NCBI GenBank assembly: GCA_050633445.1
Contig: JBOEGN010000092.1
Coordinates: 1-19,562, forward strand
DNA: 19,562 bases
Origin: Thalassobius sp050633445
GTDB taxonomy: Bacteria > Pseudomonadota > Alphaproteobacteria > Rhodobacterales > Rhodobacteraceae
Direction: 5' to 3'
The notes under the pieces are model-generated. The model was not told the origin of the DNA, did not search any database, and saw nothing but the letters and a program-made list of their open reading frames with translations. This document shows, piece by piece, positions 14,247 to 19,562 of the stretch; positions within the stretch are counted from its first letter, which is position 1, and the number at the start of each line of letters is the position of its first letter. The position numbers were made by a program, and so were the translations under genes.

Positions 14247-14995
14247 TCGTATCCCAGCGCGCGCTCCAAAGACAGATCCAACTGGCCGAGCATATAGGCG
14301 TGATCGCTGTCCGCCATACTGTTTGGCCGGGGTGGGCGATCGGCAACGGCAGGTAAGAATCGTGACCCAAGCCGTTTTACCACCGGGCGCAAGGGCGCGT
14401 CGGTTGGCTCCAATCCCATTTGCTGGCGGAACTGCCGTAAAAACCCTTCGGAGTCTGCCAGAACGCTCTCATGACGCGCAATCACCAGCGAACAGCCGCG
14501 ATTCACCAGGCTGAGATGCGCCGCCAGTTTGCCGACACGCAGCGCGAACAGGTTGGGATAGGGCAGGCCCATCGGGTCTCGATCCTGTTGCAGCGGCTGT
14601 CCGACCATTAATGGCCCCGCGCCGTCGAAGTATTTCTGGTGGTCGATGATCGTGGCCCATTCGGCGCGCAAAAATTCGGAAAACCCCAGACGCTGTATCG
14701 CGGGCGGCGTATGCCAGGGCTTGGCATACATCGACAGCGCCCAGTCCACGGCATTGCGCAGGCTTAACACAACCACCAGATCGCGCGGAATGGCCAAGGC
14801 CTGCATACCGCCATGTTTCCAACCCAGCTGCTCGACCGGGGTCAGAGGCGTATTCCGTCCCAGCAGACGCTTTAGATGGTTGGTGCCACTGCTGCGCTCT
14901 CCGATCACCTGAAACCGGGTGGGGGGCACGCCATTGCTGGCAAAAAACAGGCCCGTGCGGGCGAAATCATCAGGCACAAGGTCAACGGGCAGCAC
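14240..14995 (-). CDS. Sulfotransferase-like P-loop protein
   Basis: A 251-residue soluble protein. FQVIGERSSGTNHLKRLL at 28-45 is the 5'-phosphosulfate-binding loop of PAPS-dependent sulfotransferases, and LVVVLSLRNAVDWALSMY at 73-90 matches the 3'-phosphate-binding strand and helix (R-N-x-x-D-W-x-x-S). Sulfotransferases move sulfate from PAPS to a hydroxyl or amine acceptor. The acceptor is likely a surface polysaccharide or lipid, because a glycosyltransferase is encoded divergently 93 bases away. The start is GTG 14995 with only a weak GGAC upstream; no better start is seen. The 3' end overlaps the small membrane protein gene by 7 bases. Family level is fairly sure, substrate unknown. Confidence 0.75.
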   Translation of the reverse strand: MLPVDLVPDDFARTGLFFASNGVPPTRFQVIGERSSGTNHLKRLLGRNTPLTPVEQLGWKHGGMQALAIPRDLVVVLSLRNAVDWALSMYAKPWHTPPAIQRLGFSEFLRAEWATIIDHQKYFDGAGPLMVGQPLQQDRDPMGLPYPNLFALRVGKLAAHLSLVNRGCSLVIARHESVLADSEGFLRQFRQQMGLEPTDAPLRPVVKRLGSRFLPAVADRPPRPNSMADSDHAYMLGQLDLSLERALGYDY

Positions 14996-15088
14996 AGGGG
15001 CACGTCCAATCAGTCAGAATTCGATTCTCTTATAGCAGCAAATTGGTTAGGCTTGCCAAAAGGCAGTTGAGCAGAGGCCAAGCCCAAG

Positions 15089-15964
15089 ATGCAGTCCACA
15101 GTTGCGGTTGTCACCATGGTGCGTGACGACTTGTTTTTCCTCAAGATCTGGTTGCGCCACTATGAACAGATTTTCGGCCGCGAGAATCTGTATATCATCA
15201 ACCATGGGCGAGGCGAGGCCGTGGCCAAGCTGGCCGAGGGCTGCAATATCATCGGCATCCCGGGTGACCCTCATAAGAATTTCGACATGAAGCGCTGGCG
15301 CTTGCTGAACAATGTGGTGATGGGGCTGCGCAGCTACTACACCCATGTGATTGTCGGCGATGTCGACGAGATCGTGTTGATCGACCCTCAGGACGGGCGC
15401 AGCTTGCTGGAGTTTCTGCAACAATCGCGAAAAGGGCGGGTGTATACGCCCCTAGGGCTCGAGGTGATTCACAGGATCGACCAAGAGGCTCAGCCTGTCA
15501 CCGACCATCTGTTGGGGCCGCGGATGCATGTGCGCCTGGCGCCGCATTACTCGAAGCCCTGCATTATTTCCGTCGGTACAAAAATCGCGCGCGGCGGTCA
15601 TTTTACCCAGTTCGATACGCTGTTTACGCCGGATAACCTATATCTTCTGCACCTGAAATTCTGTGATTTCAACGAGTATTCCAGCGCCATGAACCGCCGA
15701 AACCAAATCACGCAGGACATCGGAGGCTCGGTTCAGGATACACAGATCGGTCGTCATTGGTTCCCCGAAGCGCGCGGCGAAGATCGCGCCATGTTCGACG
15801 CATTTGCCAAGCTGGAAATGGTCGAGGGGTTCGACATGCGCCCCTATCGTAAAAAGATGCAGCGCAGTTTCGGGCCGCGTGGCGATACCGGGTTTTATCA
15901 GTTTGATCGGCCCGAGTATGACCTGCAATTTCGACTGCCGGATCGGTTTAAGAATGAACTCTAA
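15089..15964 (+). CDS. Glycosyltransferase family 2-like protein
   Basis: A 291-residue protein of the Glyco_tranf_2_4 type found in polysaccharide clusters. TMVRDDLFFLKIWLRHYE at 9-26 is the first conserved block (errors of the form t.vrdE..fl..Wi.hh are normal in the group), followed by NLYIINHGRGE at 33-43 and the metal-binding DVDE at 91-94 in VIVGDVDEIVLID. The remainder holds HRIDQ, a SKPCIISVGTKIARGGHF acceptor-side stretch and an HLKFCDFNEY block. No membrane segment is visible, so it is probably cytoplasmic. It is divergent from the sulfotransferase and converges on the haloacetate dehalogenase, with the two stop codons overlapping in CTAA. Donor and acceptor are unknown. Confidence 0.85.
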   Translation: MQSTVAVVTMVRDDLFFLKIWLRHYEQIFGRENLYIINHGRGEAVAKLAEGCNIIGIPGDPHKNFDMKRWRLLNNVVMGLRSYYTHVIVGDVDEIVLIDPQDGRSLLEFLQQSRKGRVYTPLGLEVIHRIDQEAQPVTDHLLGPRMHVRLAPHYSKPCIISVGTKIARGGHFTQFDTLFTPDNLYLLHLKFCDFNEYSSAMNRRNQITQDIGGSVQDTQIGRHWFPEARGEDRAMFDAFAKLEMVEGFDMRPYRKKMQRSFGPRGDTGFYQFDRPEYDLQFRLPDRFKNEL

Positions 15965-16812
15965 GGTTCTGTAATAAAACGCATTACCGCACGAGTAGTT
16001 TCCGCCGGCGCGGTGTCTGGAAAGAAATGCCCGCCTGGAATTCCAGCCACCTGGATCGACCGACAGCGCGGTGCCCAGACCGCAGACATATCAAAGGCCT
16101 GCGCCATTGCGCCCGCCGCCCCATAGAGTACCAGCACGGGGCAGCTGACCTTTCGGTCCAGATCGGCGGTATCCAGATCAAAATCGACCTCCAACGCCGC
16201 ACGATAGTCATTGCACATACCTCGGATCGTCTCGGGATTTCGCCACGAGACACGGTATTCCTCCAACAATGCCGGATCGAAATCCTCTAACTCAGAAGCG
16301 CCCCATCCCAACAGGCAGCTTTCAAAGTATCGGTCGGGGTCCGCACCAATCATCGTCTCGGGAAACGGTTCGGGCTGCGCTAGGAAAAACCAATGATAAT
16401 ATGCCTTTGCAACCTGTCTCGAAAGTTGATCCAACAGCAGATACGTCGGAACAATATCCATCACCGTCATCGACAAAACCACCTCGGGATGATCCAATGC
16501 CATCCGGTGCACGGTCCGCGCCCCCCGATCATGCCCCACGGCATGAAACTTTGCGAACCCCAGCGCCTGCATCAATGCAACCTGATCTGCCGCCATATCC
16601 CGAAAAGAACACGCTGCAACTGATGCTGGCTTGAACGAGCCGCCATACCCACGCAAATCCGCGCAAACCACCGTAAAGCGTTCAGCCAAGACCGGCGCAA
16701 TATGCCGCCACATCGCGCGCGTTTGGGGAAAGCCATGCAACAGCAAAACCGGCGGTCCGCTGCCAGTCACGTCATAAGCCACCTCAACACCGTTCACCGT
16801 CATCACGGCCAT
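15961..16812 (-). CDS. Fluoroacetate/haloacetate dehalogenase
   Basis: A 283-residue alpha/beta hydrolase predicted to hydrolyse haloacetates to glycolate (EC 3.8.1.3). Compared with the known fluoroacetate dehalogenase active site, every element is found at the same spacing or nearly so: nucleophile Asp95 with carboxylate-binding Arg96 and Arg99 in GHDRGARTVHR, Asp119 in MDIVPT, halide-pocket His140-Trp141 in YYHWFF, Tyr203 in CNDYRAAL, and base His262 in GGHFFPD. HGFPQTRAMWRHIAP at 26-40 forms the oxyanion side. AGGAGG lies about 9 bases before the start. No signal peptide, so cytoplasmic. The neighbours give no pathway; it may be a monocistronic gene. Defluorination rather than only dechlorination depends on details beyond these residues. 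Confidence 0.9.
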   Translation of the reverse strand: MAVMTVNGVEVAYDVTGSGPPVLLLHGFPQTRAMWRHIAPVLAERFTVVCADLRGYGGSFKPASVAACSFRDMAADQVALMQALGFAKFHAVGHDRGARTVHRMALDHPEVVLSMTVMDIVPTYLLLDQLSRQVAKAYYHWFFLAQPEPFPETMIGADPDRYFESCLLGWGASELEDFDPALLEEYRVSWRNPETIRGMCNDYRAALEVDFDLDTADLDRKVSCPVLVLYGAAGAMAQAFDMSAVWAPRCRSIQVAGIPGGHFFPDTAPAETTRAVMRFITEP

Positions 16813-16887
16813 GCGCAGCCCCCTCCTTCTTTGCTCCTAAAATACTCAAACCGGCACAGCACTATCCCCCGGCGCGCCGGTCAGGCC

Positions 16888-18261
16888 CTAGCGAGTCAGA
16901 GCCTCCAGAACCCGGGCCCAACTGCGGGTGCCATGGTGAAAACTGCTTAGGTCGTATTTCTCATTCGGGCTGTGAATCTGGTCGTCATCCTTGCCAAACC
17001 CGATCAGCATTGCGTCGGTTCCCAGGATGTCTTTGAAATAGCCTGCAATCGGGATCGAGCCTCCGCAGCCCACATAAGCCGCCGCATTGGGCCATTCATC
17101 TGACAGTGCCAGCCGGGCCTTGTCGAACATCGGATTCTCGATCGACATTTGCGAGGCCGGAGCACCCTTTTCCGTACGGTATTCGATAGAGAATCCTTCC
17201 GGCAGGCGGCTTTCTACATAAGCCCGGAACGCAGCGCGTATCTTGTCGGGATCTTGTTGGCCGACCAAACGAAAGCTAACCTTGGCGCTGGCTTGGCTGG
17301 GCAAAACGGTCTTGAAACCCGCGCCGGTATAGCCGCCCCAAATACCGTTCACGTCACAGGTGGGCCGCGACCAGATCATCTCCAGCGGCGTGCGATCCTG
17401 TTCACCGGCTGGATGTTTCAGACCAACTTCACCAAGAAAGCTGGCATGGTCGAACGCCAGACCTTGCCATTGGGCCATGACCTCGTCGGGCAGTTCGGGC
17501 ACGTCGTCATAGAATCCGTCCAGCGTGATGCGCCCGGTATCGTCATGCAGCCCGGCCAGGATGTCGGTCAGCACCCGAATGGGGTTCATCGCGATCCCGC
17601 CATACATGCCAGAATGCAGGTCACGATCCGGCCCGGTGATGGTGAAATCTTCTCCCAACAGCCCACGCAGCATTGTGACAATTGCCGGAGTGCTGTCGCC
17701 ATAAAGCCCGGTATCGCAGATCAGCGCGATGTCCGATTTCAGCTCGTCCGCGTTTTCCTGCATGAAGGGAATCAGTGACGGCGACCCGCTTTCTTCTTCG
17801 CCCTCAAAGAAAAAGGTGATCTTGCAGGGCAGGGAGCCATGCACCGTTTTCCAGGCGCGACAGGCCTCGACAAAGGTCATCAGCTGGCCTTTGTCATCCG
17901 AAGACCCACGCCCCCGGATAACCTGCTTGCCGTTTTCCTCTTCGATGGCGGGATCGAACGGGTCGCGGTTCCACAGCTCCAGCGGGTCCACGGGCTGTAC
18001 GTCATAGTGACCGTAAAACAGGATATGCGGCCCGTCGCCGTCCACATGGCCCACAACCATCGGATGGCCAGGAGTTTGGCGTTTTTCGGCGTCGATCCCG
18101 ATGCTTTGCAGGTCAGCCACCAGCCAATCGGCCGCCGTCTGGCATTGATCCTGATAGGCCGGGTCGGTGGAAATCGAGGGGATACGCAGCAGGTCCAGCA
18201 GACGCTCCAGCGCTTGGGGCATGTCTTCGTCAATCCGGCTTAGGACGGGATCAAGGGTCAT
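16888..18261 (-). CDS. M20-family dipeptidase/metallopeptidase
   Basis: A 457-residue cytoplasmic di-zinc peptidase. Metal and catalytic residues are visible: His85 and Asp87 in YGHYDVQPVDP, Asp122 in GRGSSDDKGQ, Glu156-Glu157 in FFEGEEESGSPSL, Asp183 in ICDTGLYGD, and His430 in QIHSPNEKY. Between them lies the dimerisation lid (about 200-320, with the conserved DLHSGMYGG at 213-221). The length and the PepV/CNDP-like HSPNE ending point to a dipeptidase rather than ArgE or DapE. I use ATG 18261 with GGAGA upstream; an in-frame extension to 18456 would run across the FNR-type box and is rejected. It is divergent from hemA. Substrate dipeptides are unknown. Confidence 0.93.
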   Translation of the reverse strand: MTLDPVLSRIDEDMPQALERLLDLLRIPSISTDPAYQDQCQTAADWLVADLQSIGIDAEKRQTPGHPMVVGHVDGDGPHILFYGHYDVQPVDPLELWNRDPFDPAIEEENGKQVIRGRGSSDDKGQLMTFVEACRAWKTVHGSLPCKITFFFEGEEESGSPSLIPFMQENADELKSDIALICDTGLYGDSTPAIVTMLRGLLGEDFTITGPDRDLHSGMYGGIAMNPIRVLTDILAGLHDDTGRITLDGFYDDVPELPDEVMAQWQGLAFDHASFLGEVGLKHPAGEQDRTPLEMIWSRPTCDVNGIWGGYTGAGFKTVLPSQASAKVSFRLVGQQDPDKIRAAFRAYVESRLPEGFSIEYRTEKGAPASQMSIENPMFDKARLALSDEWPNAAAYVGCGGSIPIAGYFKDILGTDAMLIGFGKDDDQIHSPNEKYDLSSFHHGTRSWARVLEALTR

Positions 18262-18342
18262 CGGTGTCTCCGGGTGGGGGATTCTTTGCGTCCGAGCGTA
18301 GCACCGGGCGCTGCACTGTCCAGAGGGCCACCGAGGGCCGGT

Positions 18343-18356
18343 TTGATGGAAATCAA
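18343..18356. promoter_or_regulatory. FNR/FnrL-type binding site
   Basis: TTGATGGAAATCAA is a perfect match to TTGAT-N4-ATCAA, the FNR consensus. It is centred about 123 bases before the hemA start and 88 bases before the peptidase start. FnrL control of hemA under low oxygen is known in Rhodobacter. A weak -10-like CTAGAA at 18378-18383 would put the box near -41.5, the class II activation position, for a hemA transcript. Confidence 0.75.
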
Positions 18357-18472
18357 AGTTCGCCGCAAAGTCACAGCCTAGAAGGGCGGCAGGAAAATGC
18401 TGTCGGCCTATGTGGGTCACCGACCGGGAATCGGCAAAACAGCCCAATGCGAACAAGGAAAAGGATGCCCCC

Positions 18473-19562
18473 GTGGATTATTCAGCCCAACTGGATCAGG
18501 CGCTTGCGCAGCTGCACAGCGAAGGCCGCTATCGGACTTTCATTGATATTGAACGGCAAAAGGGCAACTTTCCGCACGCGATCTGGCGCTGCGAGGATGG
18601 CTCGGCCCGTGATGTGACCGTGTGGTGTGGCAATGACTATCTGGGCATGGGGCAGCACCCCGTTGTTCTGGCCGCCATGCACGAAGCGATCGACGCGACG
18701 GGTGCCGGATCAGGCGGGACTCGGAATATCAGCGGCACCACGGTCTATCACAAACAGCTAGAGGCCGAGCTGGCCGATCTGCATGGCAAAGAGGCCGCGT
18801 TGCTGTTCACCAGCGCCTATATCGCCAATGACGCGACGCTGAGCACTCTGCCGAAATTGTTCCCTGGCCTGATCATTTATAGCGACGAGTTGAACCATGC
18901 CTCGATGATCGAAGGCGTGCGTCGCAACGGTGGGGCCAAGCGGATTTTCAAACATAACGACGTCGCCCATCTGCGCGAACTGTTGGAGGCCGATGATCCC
19001 GCGGCTCCCAAACTGATTGCGTTTGAATCGGTCTACTCGATGGATGGGGATTTTGGCCCAATCGAACAGATTTGCGATTTGGCCGATGAATTCGGCGCGC
19101 TGACCTATATCGACGAGGTCCACGCCGTGGGCATGTACGGCCCGCGCGGCGCAGGCGTCGCCGAGCGTGACCGGCTGATGCACCGGCTGGATATCATCAA
19201 TGGAACGCTGGCCAAGGCCTATGGGGTGATGGGTGGATATATCGCGGCATCTGCGAAAATGTGTGATGCCATAAGGTCTTATGCGCCGGGCTTCATCTTT
19301 ACCACATCTCTGCCGCCCGCCGTGGCTGCTGGCGCCGCCGCCAGTGTGCGCCATTTGAAAACAGACCGCGACCTGCGCGCGCGGCATCAGGCTCAGGCCG
19401 CCGCGCTGAAGTTGCGGCTAAAGGGGCTGGGCCTGCCGATCATCGACCACGGCAGCCATATCGTGCCGGTGATTGTGGGCGATCCGGTGCATACGCAAAA
19501 GCTCTCGGACATGCTGCTGCAAACCTACGGCATCTATGTCCAGCCGATCAATTTCCCCACCG
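18473..19562 (+). CDS. hemA: 5-aminolevulinate synthase, cut at the right edge
   Basis: The first enzyme of the C4 (Shemin) haem and bacteriochlorophyll pathway: glycine plus succinyl-CoA to 5-aminolevulinate, pyridoxal phosphate dependent. 363 codons are present; the family is about 400-410 residues, so roughly 40 are missing. Motifs are WCGNDYLGMGQHP at 51-63, GSGGTRNISGT at 79-89, DELNHASMIEG at 138-148 with His142, ESVYSMDGD at 185-193, DEVHAVGMYG at 214-223 with Asp214 and His217, and the pyridoxal lysine Lys248 in GTLAKAYGVMGGY. Numbering matches Rhodobacter HemA. The start is GTG 18473, with AGGA 8 bases upstream; no in-frame ATG fits. An FNR-type box lies in its upstream region, consistent with oxygen-dependent control. 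Confidence 0.97.
   Translation, partial: MDYSAQLDQALAQLHSEGRYRTFIDIERQKGNFPHAIWRCEDGSARDVTVWCGNDYLGMGQHPVVLAAMHEAIDATGAGSGGTRNISGTTVYHKQLEAELADLHGKEAALLFTSAYIANDATLSTLPKLFPGLIIYSDELNHASMIEGVRRNGGAKRIFKHNDVAHLRELLEADDPAAPKLIAFESVYSMDGDFGPIEQICDLADEFGALTYIDEVHAVGMYGPRGAGVAERDRLMHRLDIINGTLAKAYGVMGGYIAASAKMCDAIRSYAPGFIFTTSLPPAVAAGAAASVRHLKTDRDLRARHQAQAAALKLRLKGLGLPIIDHGSHIVPVIVGDPVHTQKLSDMLLQTYGIYVQPINFPT

Noticed and set aside
16869..16880. Palindrome CCGGCGCGCCGG between the dipeptidase and haloacetate dehalogenase genes
   Set aside because: It is perfect but short with no usable loop or T tract; it may be a chance GC-rich palindrome.

Overview
The window looks like a chromosomal segment from a marine alphaproteobacterium of the Rhodobacterales (Roseobacter group); the genus cannot be fixed from sequence alone. 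Supporting signs are a C4-pathway 5-aminolevulinate synthase (hemA) behind a perfect FNR/FnrL-type box, a GC-rich right half with tightly packed genes, Tat-exported enzymes and an integrase remnant of the kind common in this order. The window cuts genes at both edges: a metallo-beta-lactamase-like protein on the left and hemA on the right.

Left block (1-3947): a five-gene minus-strand run, haloalkane dehalogenase with a Tat signal > two small four-helix membrane proteins > DUF427 protein > beta-lactamase-fold-like protein, divergent from a LysR-type regulator that probably controls it. Bases 3948-4483 hold no convincing gene but carry one copy of a degenerate repeat.

Copper block (4484-8178): a plus-strand operon of a Cys/His-rich secreted protein, a membrane-anchored cytochrome c, CopC with a Met/His-rich insertion, CopD and a Tat-exported multicopper oxidase. 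A further gene begins with an ATGA overlap after the oxidase but loses its own sequence after about 14 codons. It runs into an inverted copy of the repeat and then a frameshifted, catalytically beheaded tyrosine integrase (8192-9245). This is a recombination scar that ended the copper operon.

Glucosylglycerate block (9544-13338): a GH13_18 sugar phosphorylase on the plus strand converges on a two-gene minus-strand operon for a GpgS-like glucosyl-3-phosphoglycerate synthase and an MpgP-family phosphatase. Together they could make glucosylglycerate, a compatible solute, and recycle it phosphorolytically. The two transcription units share a hairpin in which both stop codons lie.

Right block (13385-19562): tRNA-Val(TAC), two identical tRNA-Asp(GTC) genes behind a good promoter, a small conserved membrane protein, a sulfotransferase-like protein divergent from a glycosyltransferase (surface polysaccharide decoration), a fluoroacetate/haloacetate dehalogenase with its complete active-site set, an M20 dipeptidase, and hemA. 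The most interesting items are the glucosylglycerate trio, two unrelated-context dehalogenases in 20 kb, the damaged copper operon flanked by inverted repeats, and the FnrL box between the peptidase and hemA.
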